DNA of 64,000 bases from Euglena gracilis (GCA_039621445.1 CP154956.1:83944474-84008473), one strand, 5' to 3'. Shown: positions 11,694-22,682, counted from the stretch's first letter. Notes: generated by a model not told the origin, from the letters alone. Made by a program: numbers and translations.

Positions 11694-13216
11694 ATGGTGG
11701 CCTATATGGGGAATCCAGAAGGACAGAGAGGAGAAAGTCCTGGAGAAAAGGCCGATGGAGGCCAGGCAGGCCTGAGTGCCACTGGAAGCCAAATGGCCCT
11801 GAAGGCAAATGGTGGCCAAAACCATCAAGGCCATCCACACATCAGCCCTTGGGGGGGATGCCCAAGATTGGCTCAAGCAGCCCCCCCCAAGAAGATAATC
11901 AGCCCAGCATTATATGTACCCCCCCACCACAGACACAGACCTTCCCCCATTATTCCAAAACAGGGGGAAAGCCTGTCTTTAGGAAGCCCTATGGCAGGGC
12001 CAGCTACAGCCCCAGTGATGGGGCAGCCAGATGTGACCCCAGTGATGGGGCAGCCAGGGGGAAGGACCCCAGTGATGGGGCCTGTGGAATCCCCGGACAC
12101 ATTACTCCCAGGGGTGCCCCCTTACAAGGCCCTGCAGGCCAGCATCCCCCATTGGGTCAAGGCAGGAGCCAGCAGAGAGGTATTAAACCTGATAAGAGGA
12201 GTGGTTATGGCAGATCTTCCCCTCCCCCCTCAAATGTCCAAAAAAGTTCCATTCAAACCCCACCAAGAAATAATAACTGCCCAGAAGATTCTGAGAGAAT
12301 ACGAATGTGCAGGGGCAACCAGGCAAATTCCCCCAGAGGAGGCAAAACATTTTGTCCCTTACTTCATCATTTCCAAAAAAGAAGGGGAAAAGACAAAAGA
12401 GAGACTGATTTCAGATTGTCGACAGTTAAATCTCCACTTCACCCCCCAGAAGTTCAGATTGGAGCACATGGGAAACATCTTCCCATATTTAAGAAAAGGT
12501 TGGTTTTGTGGAAAACTCGACCTGAAAGATGCTTATTTCCATCTACAGCTGCACAGCAGCTTAGAAAAGTATGTTTGCATGCAGGTGGGGGGAGAAACCT
12601 GGCAGTTTCAAGCTGCATGTTTTGGCATCAGCAGCCTGCCACAAAAATTTACGACTCTCATGAGAGTCTGGGAAAGAAAATGGAGGGAGGAAGGCAAGGT
12701 AGTTTTCATCTACCTAGACGACATTTTGCTATTAGCCCCCAGCAAAAAGACAGCAGCCCAGCATTTGGCAGAACTAAAACAGGACCTTTTACTGGCAGGT
12801 TTCAGATTAAACCTCCCCAAATCCTGTCTGGAACCCACACAGGAGATAAAGCATTTGGGCCAGTGGGTCAATTTGAAAAAAGGCCAGCTGGAAATTACAC
12901 AGGAAAAATTAAAATCCTTAAGAAAGGAGCTAGGCAAAGTGCTCACAGCACAAAAAATGAGCTGCAGAAAACTCAGTTCTACTGTGGGGCAAGTCAGAAG
13001 CTATTTAGTCTCAATGCCATTTCTCAGAATTCTAACAGATCAACTTTGCAAAATGGTGGATTTGCACACAAAGTGGGGTTGGGACCACACCCTAACCATT
13101 CCCCAGGGGGTCAAGGATCAAATTGTGGAGTTAAAATCGTTTTTGCAGCCAGGTGTGGGCAGAGCTTTTCAATCCCAGGCCTCTCAGGAACTGTTCTCAG
13201 ACAGCAGCACCTGGCA
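11694..13216 (+). pseudogene. DIRS-A pol, reverse transcriptase part
   Basis: Open frame with a DIRS/Ty3-like RT: FVPYFIISKKEG, RLISDCRQLNLHF, motif A GKLDLKDAYFHLQL (about 12510-12550), and the catalytic box VVFIYLDDILLLA (12700-12740), followed by the thumb and the start of RNase H (SDSSTWQW). The frame breaks at the G run around 13217: the RNase H continuation lies in the next frame. A single indel in that homopolymer explains the break. The N-terminal part (LQASIPHWVKAG) is the pre-RT linker also seen in DIRS-C. Confidence 0.8.
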
Positions 13217-14870
13217 GTGGGGGGGGGCTGGACAAAAATTCTGGTCAAAAGTTCCAAGATTTCTGGAGGGACCTGCATGTCCTTCACATCAATCAAAAGG
13301 AATTGATGTCTGCAGTGGAAACTGTAAAGGCCTTGGCAAAACCAAAACAAACCATTGTTCTTCACGTGGACAGCCAGGTGGCAGTAAGTTATTTAACAAA
13401 ATGGGGAGGCAAAAAGCCATACCTAAATTCCATCCTAAAACCCCTTCTGTACCATTGCCAAGAAAAGCAAATCAATTTGCAGGTGGTTTGGGTTCCCACC
13501 CAGGAGCAATTGGCAGACTCCCTGACCAGGGAGCAAAAAGATCCAGGGGATTATACCCTGAACATAAAGATTTTTCACAAGATTCTGAAATTTTTCAAAA
13601 ACCACATCACCCCAGAGGTGGACATGTTTTGCACACCCAGCAACAAGAAATTCTCCAAGTTCATTTGCCGATACCAAGGGGCTTTGTTGGTGGATGCTCT
13701 GAAGGCAGATTTGAGGGGTCTCCCCCCAGTTTATGCCAACCCTCCCTGGAGCATCATTCCCCAGTGGGTTCAGAGATTAATGCTAAACCCAGACCTGATT
13801 TGTCTGTTGATTGTACCCCACTGGGCTTCGACATCATGGTGGCGCCAATTAATGTCAATCAGGCAGCCAGGCAGCAAGGTTTTGCTGGTACCCCCACAAT
13901 GGGGTCTGGTCTGTTCACCAACTGCTGGGGGGAGGAGATGCCCCCCCAAGGTGGAATTTGGCCTGCTTGATTGCGTCAGGCAAATATTACAATCCCAGGA
14001 AGTTTCGAAGTCCAGTATCGACACTTACATAAAAAATCTGGGAAATGTCAAAAGATATGACTCAGCCTTCAGGACATTGGTGGGCCAGTTGTTGCACAAA
14101 GGGGTGCCCCTGCAGGACTGCACAGTCCACAGGATGGCTGAAGCCATCCTTGATATTGCTGTTCATAGCATCAATACTGCAAGAAATGTATATGCAGCAG
14201 CCTTATTACTCCCAGGGTTTGGGTCATTGAGGTTTTCCGCTCTTCTGGCACCATTGAAAAGGAAATGGAATTCCAATGTCTGCAAGTATGCCCACTTTTG
14301 GGACCCCACTGATTTCCTAGAAAACATCATGGGAAATTCAACACCTCTCTCAGAGCTATCTGTGAAAGAGCTCAGAAACAGACTCATCATCTGTTGGAGG
14401 CTTTTGGCCCTCCACAGGGGGGTTGATCTAGCCAGAACACAGCGAAAAATCACTTTCGTGGGAGAAAAAAATTTCATTTTATTGCAAAGGAAAGGGTGGC
14501 AATTCCCCAGATGGGAGGAAGTTTTGAATTTGCCACACACCCCCCTCATAAGCCCCTGGCATTTATTGCAAGAGTATGTGGCAAGGACAGCCCACATGGT
14601 TGGGCACAAAAATAATATGTTGTGGTCTTTGGATGGTAAACGACCTTGACATCAGAAAGAGTGAATTCCCTGACCAAAGAAATTCTGCAAGAGGGGGGGG
14701 GGGGTGGACACCACCAACTGGAAACCCCACAGCACCAGAGGGGCTGGGGTTTTATGGTGGAAAAATGCTGGTTTGCAAGTGGAAGAAGACCAGCAATTGA
14801 GTCAGTAGAAAAATTTTGGGGCCTTCCAAGCTCATTATTTGCGACTCGGGGTCGTTTCAAAAATTCAAAA
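13217..14870 (+). pseudogene. DIRS-A pol, RNase H - Dam-like - tyrosine recombinase
   Basis: Frame 1 from the G run to a stop at 14649. RNase H residues include HVDSQVAVSYL and VPTQEQLADSLTR. The Dam-like segment follows (VDMFCTPSNKKFSKF... YANPPWSIIPQWVQ ... LIVPHWASTSWW, about 13615-13850). The recombinase has the first arginine box (LLALHRGVDLARTQ, 14398-14440), then after the stop and a frame change at the 12-G run, HSTRGAG (14728) and the Tyr segment FQAHYLRLG (14826-14850). Stops and frame changes make this copy non-functional as read. Confidence 0.75.
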
Positions 14871-14900
14871 AATTGTGGCCCAAAGGGGGGTGCACAGTAC

Positions 14901-15000
14901 CTCACCATCTCGAAGTGCGGAGCCCGAATGGTCTCGGACTCCCACGACACAGGAAGGGGGAGGAAGGGACCAAGAGGGCGGAGCACAAGAAGATGGTGAG
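14901..15000 (+). repeat. DIRS-A internal complementary region
   Basis: Bases 14901-14933 are the complement of the left end (10757-10789) and 14931-15000 the complement of the right end (15239-15306), with one mismatch in the latter. The join falls at gtccgag/accattc. This is the circle-junction signature unique to DIRS-like replication. Confidence 0.92.
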
Positions 15001-15131
15001 CCCAACCCCCCCACCCAAAAAATCAGCAGTAAAAGGAAAACATCCCAACCAGAAAGGGGACCCCCGACCAAGCAACCATGTGAGAGGGGGGGGGGGCGGG
15101 GCCACGACGGTTCAGCTTCGCCAAGGTGTCG

Positions 15132-15306
15132 GAGGAGGGCTCATCGTCGCCAACTCCGGCAACAAAGGCGCAGTAAGAAGCACCCCCCGCGCACGCACAA
15201 ACACACCAGAATAGAACAGCCGGCAAGGAAAGCAGGACCTCACCATCTTCTTGTGCTCCGCCCTCTTGGTCCCTGCCTCCCCCTTCCTGTGTCGTGGGAG
15301 TCCGAG
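15132..15306 (+). repeat. DIRS-A right ITR
   Basis: Inverted copy of the left ITR plus the 68-base outer extension (15239-15306) that is mirrored in the ICR. Carries the words GGCAAGGAAAGCAGGACC and CAGTAAGAAGCACC. Confidence 0.9.
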
Positions 15307-15591
15307 GCTCGATGGGGAACAATCTTGCCTTTGTGTTTCGCAAGCGAGGTCCTCCGTCCCTGGCCACGGTTTTATCCGGGACTGCTGGATTTGCCCCGAT
15401 GTCTTTCTCCAGGCGTAAGGGGTCGTCGGCCAAAGCGACCTTTTTTTTAAAGGAACGGCGCAACCCCCAGGGAACTGTCAACCCTGTGGAGGGAGGGTCA
15501 GGTTTTGAGGTTGGGGAGTGTCCGATATAGAGTGTAAGAAACACCCCCCGCACGCACAAACAGAGCAAGCAGCTGGCAAAGAAAGCAGGGG
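15307..15591 (+). mobile_element. fragment of another DIRS element (gag start and ITR piece)
   Basis: 15307-15530 encodes a gag-like N-terminus (MGNNLAFVFRKRGPP...) matched by a copy near 55630-55700 (EEGHLPFVFRK). 15531-15591 is an ITR in right-hand orientation (GTAAGAAACACCCCCCGCACGC), cut at 15591 by the left end of DIRS-B. This suggests an older DIRS element invaded on both sides. Confidence 0.5.
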
Positions 15592-15727
15592 GACACCTCG
15601 AGCTCCACCCTTTGCTCTTGTGAGGCCATGCCTTGTTCGCCGGCGGTGTTGTTTGGATTGTGACGCGCTGGCTTAGGAGGCCCCGCTTGGTGCCTTTTTT
15701 CGCCGGAGTTGGCTTATTCTTAATTTG
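15592..15727 (+). repeat. DIRS-B left ITR
   Basis: Begins gacacctcgagctcc. Its first 36 bases pair with 55100-55134 in the ICR, and its interior (GGCCCCGCTTGGTGCC) pairs with 56170-56210 in the right ITR. Confidence 0.75.
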
Positions 15728-15805
15728 CTCTTCGCCACCCAGAAGAAAGGAACTACAAACACCTGAGAATTGGAAGAAGAAGAAGAAGGTCAATCAATCA
15801 CTTCA

Positions 15806-17005
15806 AATTATCCAGAACAAGACGCTCGTGCAGAACATTCAATCAGAAATTGTTGGATTTTGGAAGGAAGTCAATGAGAGATGCGATTTTAAGGAAGAAC
15901 TGCGCTGTAGACCTTCAAGAAGGAACGGCCGAAGCAGCTGGACAACCTGATGGTGCGGACCGAACGTTGCGAACCGCGGCTGTCCCTTCCCCAAACGAAG
16001 TTTCAAAAATCCAACAAACCCCCCAAAGTGACGGCCACGGACCCTGGCAGACAGTGTTCAGAAGGCCCCGTAGGGGGCAGAAGCAACAGCCAGCATGCCA
16101 ATGCTACCTTTGGAGCCAGGGCCATAGGGGCCAACCATCCAAAACACACAATGCATTCAAGCGGGGCCATGGCAGCGAAAACCGCACAGGCCATTAAGGC
16201 ATCCACATCCACTGAAGTCAGTGGAACAAAGGCCAAGGGGGCCATCTGTACCAAGGCCGCACAGCCCATGGGAGGGGCAGAAAAGGTCAAACTCACACCA
16301 CCCCAGCCTTTCTCATTCACATCACCCCTCAGGGGTCGAGGGTTGGGCCCCAAGAACCCCTCAAGATTTCCAGTGGCAGCCCCAAACCCCTTCCAGGGTA
16401 AAGGAGTGGCCCCCAGAGGCCCCCGAATATTTTCAATGGGCATGCTGTCCCAGATCAAAGAAAAGTCAATGACGCCTGCCAAAGCTTCAAGAAGGCCAGT
16501 GGGCTCAACATCAAGCGGGCCAGTGGGTCCAGGATTATTATCAAGGCCACCGGGGCCAGATTAACCTTATCAAGGCCCCTGGGCCCATCAACATGCTCAA
16601 GACCAACAAGTTCAAGGCCATTGTGACCATCAATTTTCAGAAGGTGAAAACCCTCAGGAGCTAAAAGGCTGTCCCCCAGCAGGGCATTTCAATGTACTGT
16701 GACATCCCCAGGAGGATGCCACCAAAATGGCAGTGGAGGACAAGGGGGCAACCCCCCCTCAACTTTCTTTGCCAATTCCCATGGCAGGGGCAAGCCAAAA
16801 CAAGGGGGGGACCCTCAAAGGGGCCCCTATGGTCTGTCAATTGACAACACCAGTGACAAAGTGGAGGACCAGAGAGCCTGTGAGCAGAGAATGCACACCA
16901 CCCCCAGCAACCCCCACAGAATGCTCAATGATCCCTAGGGGCACTAGGGGTGCACCTCACACCCAGCCCCCAGAAAATCACCTGACTGGGGAAAAAAATT
17001 CTACG
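15806..17005 (+). pseudogene. DIRS-B gag remnant
   Basis: Contains SDGHGPWQTVFRRPRRGQ, homologous to DIRS-A ORF1, then a Pro/Lys/Gly-rich region broken over all three frames (open pieces 15850-16197, 15950-16564, 16221-16472, 16699-17014). Ends at 17005 where the pre-RT and RT N-terminus should begin; that segment is missing here and found inverted at 55197-56075. Confidence 0.55.
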
Positions 17006-18160
17006 CACCCCTAAGGCCATTTTTGAGACATCAATTGGGGGGCAGACCTGGGAATTACAGGCAGGCTGTTTTGGCCTAAACGTTATGCCCCAAATTTTCA
17101 TGGGGTTATGAAAACTTTCGAAAACCTTTCGAGAAAAAGAGGCATTCAGGTATTCATTTACCTGGACGACATTTTGCTGGCGGCGCCCACTCAAAACATT
17201 TTACAAAATCATCTGAACACAGTGACAAAGGATTTTCTAAGCTCAGGTTTCAAAATCAATATCAAAAGTCAACCCTGCCACCCACACAGATTGTAAATCA
17301 TCTGGGCTTTCAACTGCACTTTCAAGAAGGAAAATTGCAGGTTCCCCCCTCCCAAGAACGTAAAGACTATAAAGAAGGAACTAAGGAAAGTCATGAAAAA
17401 TGATTACATGTCAAAAGGCAGCTAGTTGCTATATTGGGTCAAATAAGATGCAATTTAATGGCCCTGCCCTTTTTGAGGGCTTTCACAGATTTCTGAAAAA
17501 AAAAATTGGTTACAAATTATGGAGCCCCCTATGACTCAAAACATCACATTTTGCCAGAAATAAAGGGCCAATTACGGGAGATAAAAATTCTGCTAGACAC
17601 CTGGGGGGCAGAACCTTCCCCCAAAAATGCAACCAGGGAACTGCACTCAGACAGCAATACCCATGGTTTGGGGGGGCTGGGCATCTGATGGTGATTTTGG
17701 ACAAAATGGGGGTATCCCCCCCTGAAGCCACCACAGATCAAAATTGCTGACGATTTAGTGCAAGTATTTCAAATTTACAAGGCTCAGGAACGTAATGCCA
17801 ACAGTGCTATGCTTTTGATTCCTGCTTTTGGTGGTTTGAGGTTCAACACCATGTTAGCCCCTTACAAGAGGCTTTGGAATCAAAATCTGGAAAAAATATG
17901 GAGTCTTTTGGGATCCCCGACCAATCCTCCTGGGGATGGCCCAAGCCTCCTTTCCCTCTGATTTCTGCACGTTGCGCACACAGCTGATTTTCTGCTCCAG
18001 AATTCTCTGTTTCTCTCGATCTTCTGATTTGGAGAGAATCAAACTAACGGCCAGTGTGATGGGCAAGGCGCCCCACATAAACATTTGGCGTAAAGGCCAG
18101 AAATTCTATAAATGGGAGAAAGTCGTTTCACTTCCCAAGTGCTCGCAGATAAGTCTGTGG
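17006..18160 (+). pseudogene. DIRS-B pol remnant: RT C-terminus, RNase H start, recombinase N-part
   Basis: RT residues GGQTWELQAGCFGL (about 17038-17080) and the catalytic FIYLDDILLAAP (17153-17190) are present, then stops. RNase H stops at LHSDSNTHGLGG (about 17640-17680). The text then jumps to recombinase residues LIPAFGGLRFNTMLAP (17815-17865), so roughly 1 kb is deleted. The first arginine box appears as LCFSRSSDLERIK (about 18007-18045). Ends at ISLW (18160), where the SINE-like sequence is inserted. Confidence 0.7.
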
Positions 18161-18434
18161 GAATCGTCGTGGGTTGGACCACGACCATGGGATATCCTGG
18201 AGCGGCACTGGGGGCTCAGGAAGCTGCCTGGCGGGAGACCGGTGAACTGCCAGGCGAGGACCTCCTTCGTCTCCACCGGTAGTCTGGAGGCATGACGCTA
18301 GTAAAGGAACCGGGTGGTCGTGGGTTCGATTCCCAGGTCGGAAATTGGCGTCCGGCTCGGGACGGTGAGAGGCACCGGCCCCTCCTGGGGCATCGAACAC
18401 GAGCCGTAAAACAAAAGGGCCCACAAGTCCCTTT
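18161..18434 (+). mobile_element. tRNA-like SINE candidate
   Basis: This 274-base segment interrupts the DIRS-B recombinase between residues that are adjacent in DIRS-A (after SPW/SLW and before the YVA segment). It contains a perfect RNA polymerase III B box (GGTTCGATTCC, 18323-18333) and, about 40 bases upstream, an A-box-like TAGTCTGGAGG. Self-complementary arms occur (GTCGTGG/CCACGAC near 18167-18186; CCTGGC/GCCAGG). No clear target duplication or A-rich tail was found, and no second copy is in the window, so the class is inferred. Confidence 0.5.
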
Positions 18435-18763
18435 CATTTAATGATGGTGTATGTGGCTGCAACCCGGTTTAACGTAAAACCTGGTTGTCCCCTCCTGATT
18501 TCACTAAAATCTCCCTTTAAAGCAATAAGTGCTGATACCATTGCTTCAATCACTAAAGAATTTTTGGCCAAACAGGAGGTACCTCCCCAGGTGTAAGGGG
18601 CCCACTCCACCAGAGGGGCGGGAGTTGGGTTATTCAAAAAATTAGGCCTTTGTGCCCAGGAAGTTTTTGGAATTGGTCAGTGGAGGGGGGTGGAGGCTTT
18701 TACAGCCCACTACCAAAGACTTGGTGCCCAAGGTGCTTTGGAGAATGCCCTGGCCCCCATAAA
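18435..18763 (+). pseudogene. DIRS-B recombinase C-terminus
   Basis: Resumes after the SINE-like insert with MMVYVAATRF, then SITKEFLAKQEV, a stop, GAHSTRGAGVGLFKKLGL, and GIGQWRGVEAFTAHYQRLG. HxxR and the catalytic Tyr region of the tyrosine recombinase are therefore present. The sequence ends abruptly at 18763 at the outer end of DIRS-C. Confidence 0.75.
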
Positions 18764-18930
18764 TGCACTCCGGGGACCTTTAGGGAACCAGGAGTAAATG
18801 ACCAGGAGGGCGAAGCACAAGGGCAGGGTGAGATCCTGCTTGTTTGTGCCGGCTGTTTGTTCATGGTGTGTTCTTTGGAGCGGTGCTTCTTACTGCGTGT
18901 TTGTTGCCGGAGGTGGCGGTCTTGCTTCTC
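18764..18930 (-). repeat. DIRS-C right ITR
   Basis: The outer end (tgcactccggggacc, 18764) is the complement of 19002-19070 in the ICR. The interior (GATCCTGCTTGTTTGTGCCG) is the inverse of the left ITR at 54975-55051. Confidence 0.88.
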
Positions 18931-19001
18931 CCCCCCCCGGCGTCTGGTGCGGTTTTTTGAACTCGAATCGGTTTTTCCCCTCGGGCAGGCGGGCGGGCGG
19001 G

Positions 19002-19104
19002 CTCACCCTGCCCTTGTGCTTCGCCCTCCTGATCATTTTCTCCTGGTTCCCTAAAGGTCCCCAGAGTGCATGACCACTCGGGCTTCGCACTTCGGTTGGG
19101 TGAG
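19002..19104 (-). repeat. DIRS-C internal complementary region
   Basis: The right-end complement (19002-19070) joins the left-end complement (19072-19104, perfect to 55050-55082) at gca/tgacc. It directly follows the recombinase ORF, as in DIRS-A. Confidence 0.9.
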
Positions 19105-20990
19105 ACTTTGTGTACCAGATTTTCGATTTTTTCTGCCGCCTTTTTTGGGGCGTTGACGCGCAAATAATGGGATGTAAAACTTTTGAGATCTTTCCACTTG
19201 CCTATTTGGCACACTTCCTCTGAATCCAAGCCCAAAGAATTGAAGAAAGAGACACCTGCACCCCTTGTGCTGTGTGCCCCGTACAGGGCAGGGGCCCCCT
19301 GCCGCAACAAAAAACGTTTTGTGAGGCCATTGATGGAATTTGGCTTCAAAGCGTTAAAGGGGGGCTGAAGTGAATGTAAAACCGGCCTTCCGTTTTTGCC
19401 CATGTGAGCTGTACACCTGACATACTCCACAAAAAAATGTACTGGACTATGTGCACTTGTGAATTAAGAGAGGGCAATTGCTCACACTGATGGATTTTCC
19501 AACCCTTTCTCCGGACTTTTATAAAAAAAATTGTCATGAAGTGTGGAACAGGTTCTAAGGAGAGAAGCCAAATCCCAACCTCAAAATAAGGAGAACAAAC
19601 ACAGAATAACAATGAGACGTAACCGCAGTTCAGGTAAGTGCAAATTTTTCAGGGGTGCATCATCAGCAGCCAGTCTCTGCACAATTGTGGTGGCATCCCA
19701 AAAATCAGCATACTTTTGCACAGATGATGACCATTTTTTCCTCAGAGGTTGTAGAATTTGCTCAAACCTCAGACTCGAGCATCCTGGGATTAACAGACAA
19801 GCACTGTAGGCATTTCTGGCTTGTGACACTGAAAATTGAAATCTTCTTTGGATGCCCTGTTCAACGTCCAGTGTGGTGGCTGAGGGGGGGGGGGTGCAAA
19901 CCCATGTCTTCCATGACAGCATACAAAAGCTGAAATGAGGAGTTGTAACGGTCCAAACTTTTCAGTTGTTGGAAATAAAGTGTAATGTTGGAAGCGTTGA
20001 CCTGCTGTTGTTCCAACTTCTCCCTCATAACACTGTGCAGGCTAGGGGCCATCTTGGCCTGGGCATGCAGTGTTGCAAACAGTTGAAGAACATTCCCTCT
20101 TGGGGGGGGTATGACCAGGCATTTGGTGTGTTTTACCCTCATTTTGATTAACAGGGGCCACCATGGTGCCGAAGCCCAAAAGGGGCAAATGAAAAGGCAA
20201 ACGATCTGAGGATTTTCTCTCAGTCTTGTAACCAGTTTGGAATGATCTTCCAGGGGGGGTTTGCCCAAACATGAGAAAGGTCTTGCAGGGGGCAATTTAG
20301 GGCATCCACCCTGAAAGCTTGATGGTGGGGCCATCGACAAATGAATTTTGGGAACTTGGAATTCCCTGGACTGGCAAAGCAGTCCACAGCTGGCTGAATG
20401 TCTTTTTTCAAGTTGCAGATAATTTTTTGGAAAAGGTGATGATTTAGGGCGTAATCCCCAGGGTCCTGGACCAACCTGGATAAGCTGTCTGCCTGCATTT
20501 GCTGGCTTGGCACCCACTAAACCCGAAATTGAACTCGATGCTTCACTTCCCATATCAAAAGGGGGCGAATAATTTCGTTCATGGCTTGAACCCTCCCCCC
20601 TTGCTTCCTGTGGTAGCTTGCAGCTACCTGATTGTCCACCTGAATGACCACTGACTCCCCTGGTTTTTTTAAGGATAAAATCGTGTCCTTTGCAGCTGAG
20701 AGCTCCTTTAAATTTATGTGCCACCCTTGATTGCTTCTCCAAAAAATGTGCAGTTTTTGCCCAGAATTTAGATCCAGGCGCCCCCACCCCTTTGTGGAAC
20801 TGTCTGAACACAAAACCCTGTTGGGATTTACCAATAAGGGTCTTCTTCCACGGGTTTCTGCCAGAAGAGGTTTTAGAGACAAGATCTGCTCTTTTACTGA
20901 CTGAGGAATTGGTACCTGATGATCCCAGATGTACGCTTGATGCACGTCCGCAAACTCCTTTAAAGTATTGGTGAATGCCCTTAAAGGCGG
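19105..20990 (-). pseudogene. DIRS-C RNase H - Dam-like - tyrosine recombinase
   Basis: Minus-strand order: RNase H (LCSDSSTKGWGRL, VIQVDNQVAASYH; about 20850-20560), LADSLSR-type segment (ADSLSRLVQDPGDYAL), Dam-like segment (PAVDCFASPGNSKFPKFICRW, then WANPPWKIIPNWLQ; about 20400-20230) and CPFWASAPWW, then recombinase: LIPGCSSLRFEQIL, LRLRLIVILCLFSLF, and the C-terminus GAHSTRGAGVSFFNSLGL plus IGKWKDLKSFTSHYLR (about 19290-19170). The parts lie in several frames (open pieces 20517-21161, 20220-20513, 19861-20270, 19581-19922, 19105-19430), so it is not translatable as one protein. Confidence 0.75.
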
Positions 20991-21000
20991 AAGAGAAGGA
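20985..21000. other. inversion breakpoint within DIRS-C
   Basis: To the left, the minus strand reads the RT/RNase H connection (LPPLRAFTNTLKEF); to the right, the plus strand reads gag (EKERLPWEPPSLQLP). The partner breakpoint is near 54479-54481. About 30 residues present in DIRS-A between the RT thumb and this point are missing, so the rearrangement lost roughly 90 bases. Confidence 0.6.
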
Positions 21001-21301
21001 GCGGTTGCCTTGGGAGCCACCGTCTCTGCAGCTGCCAGGGGACCTGGCACTCTGTGTCCGAAAGGCACAGCAAGGAGAAAGGCTAGACATGAGGCATGTC
21101 TTGACAGACGTCCCAGTTTTTTCTGGAATGAAACAGACGGCAGAGGACAACAAATCACCAAGCGGATGGTCGTTCAATAGTTGACAAATTTATGAAGGGA
21201 GTGCAACAACGTATGCTGAACGCCATGAGGCTGCTGGCAACCTTACACCCCATTGTGCTGCAGCAGGAGGACACGTCTTATCACCAGCTGTGTCAACAAC
21301 T
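20995..21301 (+). pseudogene. DIRS-C gag, middle part (inverted segment)
   Basis: Reads PSLQLPGDLALCVRKAQQGE and then, after one frame change, VDKFMKGVQQRMLNAMRLL up to QLCQQL at 21301, where element D is inserted. The reading resumes across D at 36586 (FYYLSETEVQLLPERKR). Confidence 0.55.
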
Positions 21302-21540
21302 TGTGACAGTCGCGCAGAGAGGAAGATCCTAATTCACATCCTGGCAATGCGTTGTTCTGTATTTTAGGGAGCAATGCCGTACACTGATTGCAAGGGTATT
21401 CTGTGCACTGCTTTGTGCTATTAAAATTATTTTGGCAAGCTGGCGCCCAAGGGGAAAAAGCAAAAAGTTCAAGATTCAGAATGTCTTATTGGCACATGCC
21501 AGACCAGGGAATTGCGGCGGAGGGGACACTCAGTCCGACA
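21302..21540 (+). repeat. element D 5' LTR
   Basis: About 95% identical over the shared part with 22492-22682 (for example GCGCAGAGAGGAAGATCC versus ACGCAGAGAGGAAGATGC). It preserves the empty site that element E later occupied in the other LTR (TTATTGGCACATGCC near 21487). Confidence 0.8.
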
Positions 21541-21709
21541 CAATCAGTGTATTCAGCCCTGTACAATCAGTGCTTCGCTCCCAGAGGAACCTCCGCCAGA
21601 GAAGTCAAGGTGGGAAGGCCGCCAGCAAGATCTCTGTCTGTGTCCATGGATGGTTCAGCCAGTTGTGGATTTGCCATGGTCTGAAGCTGGCATGTATTAA
21701 GGGTGCAAG

Positions 21710-22105
21710 TTGGCCTCGAGGAATGAATGGTCTTACTGCTTGGAATGCCCATGTGTGCTGTGCACATCAAGGCGATGTCAGAATGTATTCAAGAGAGTTC
21801 AGGGAAGACTGTTCAGTGACGAGCCCCTGCTGCGACTGTACCCTGGCTGTAAATGCAATGGCATGCAATCTGTGATGACACGTTCTGACATGGGGGTGCA
21901 GACTGACGAAAACATTGCCAGAGATGACATGATGCAGGCTGTGGAATGCAATGTTCAGCAATGTGACGTGGAAGATGAGATGAAGACAGAAGTTCGTCTG
22001 AAGCCAACTCAATCAAGTCTAAGAAGGCAGAGGAGACTGAGGCTTAAGTCTGAGATGTCCAAGTTGTCGATGGAGCCGCTGCAACCATTCCCCCCTCAAC
22101 AATGA
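21710..22105 (+). CDS. hypothetical ORF inside element D
   Basis: 131 codons reading MASRNEWSYCLECPCVLCTS to LQPFPPQQ, Cys-rich near the N-terminus (CLECPCVLC) and Met/Arg-rich later. No known domain. Non-autonomous elements often carry captured or random sequence, so coding status is doubtful. Confidence 0.25.
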   Translation: MASRNEWSYCLECPCVLCTSRRCQNVFKRVQGRLFSDEPLLRLYPGCKCNGMQSVMTRSDMGVQTDENIARDDMMQAVECNVQQCDVEDEMKTEVRLKPTQSSLRRQRRLRLKSEMSKLSMEPLQPFPPQQ

Positions 22106-22491
22106 CAAGATGGTGTTCCGAACCTTTCCTCTGTGTTGTGGCTTTGCCTTTTTCCACAGCCTTGAAAAGTTTGCCCGTTTTTGCATGCGGCAGTCGTTGC
22201 CCGGCAGATTCTGTGGCACTTGAAAGGTTATTTTTCCTGCACGAATTGCCCCCCATGACATCTGTGGCACATAAAAATGTGTTTGCCCGATGTTCGGTTG
22301 TGGCATTGTGTGGGGAAGATCTGTTTGCCCGTTTGCATCGTGGTGGCCCTCTTGTACGTGGCTGCCCGGGCAATCTGTGGCACAGGGGGAGGGAGCATCA
22401 GCCCACCAGGGGGGGGGGGGTGACACACATCTGCAGCGACTTTGGACTACGTCGTGAAATCAACTGCTGGAGTTGTTTTTGAGGAGGGGAG

Positions 22492-22682
22492 TGTGACAGT
22501 CACGCAGAGAGGAAGATGCTAATTCACATCCTGGCAATGCATTGTTCTGTATTTTAGGGAGCAATGCCGTACACTGATTGCAATGGTATTCTGTGCACCG
22601 CTTTGTGCTATTAAAATTATTTTGGCAAGCTGGCGCCCAAGGGGAAAAAGCAAAAAGTTCAAGATTCACACTGTCTGATTGG
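22492..22682 (+). repeat. element D 3' LTR, first part
   Basis: Begins TGTGACAGTCACGC right after a purine tract and stops at GATTGG (22682), where element E starts. The remaining 48 bases are at 36538-36585. Confidence 0.8.

Larger units (their letters stand above)
10757..15306 (+). mobile_element. DIRS-A, tyrosine-recombinase retrotransposon
   Basis: A 4.55-kb element with the hallmark DIRS architecture: inverted terminal repeats (10757-10876 and 15132-15306), gag-like ORF, RT, RNase H, Dam-like segment, tyrosine recombinase, and an internal complementary region (14901-15000) made of the complements of the two outer ends joined together. DIRS elements integrate a circular DNA through the recombinase and leave no target duplication, so boundaries here come from the ICR, accurate to 1-2 bases. 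The coding region is decayed: a frameshift at the 9-G run near 13217 splits pol, and the recombinase C-terminus has further frame breaks and stops. Confidence 0.9.

Noticed and set aside
18280-18345. A functional tRNA gene at the B box
   Set aside because: No matching acceptor stem or anticodon arm could be folded; the B box lies in a 274-base insertion, so a SINE is a better reading.
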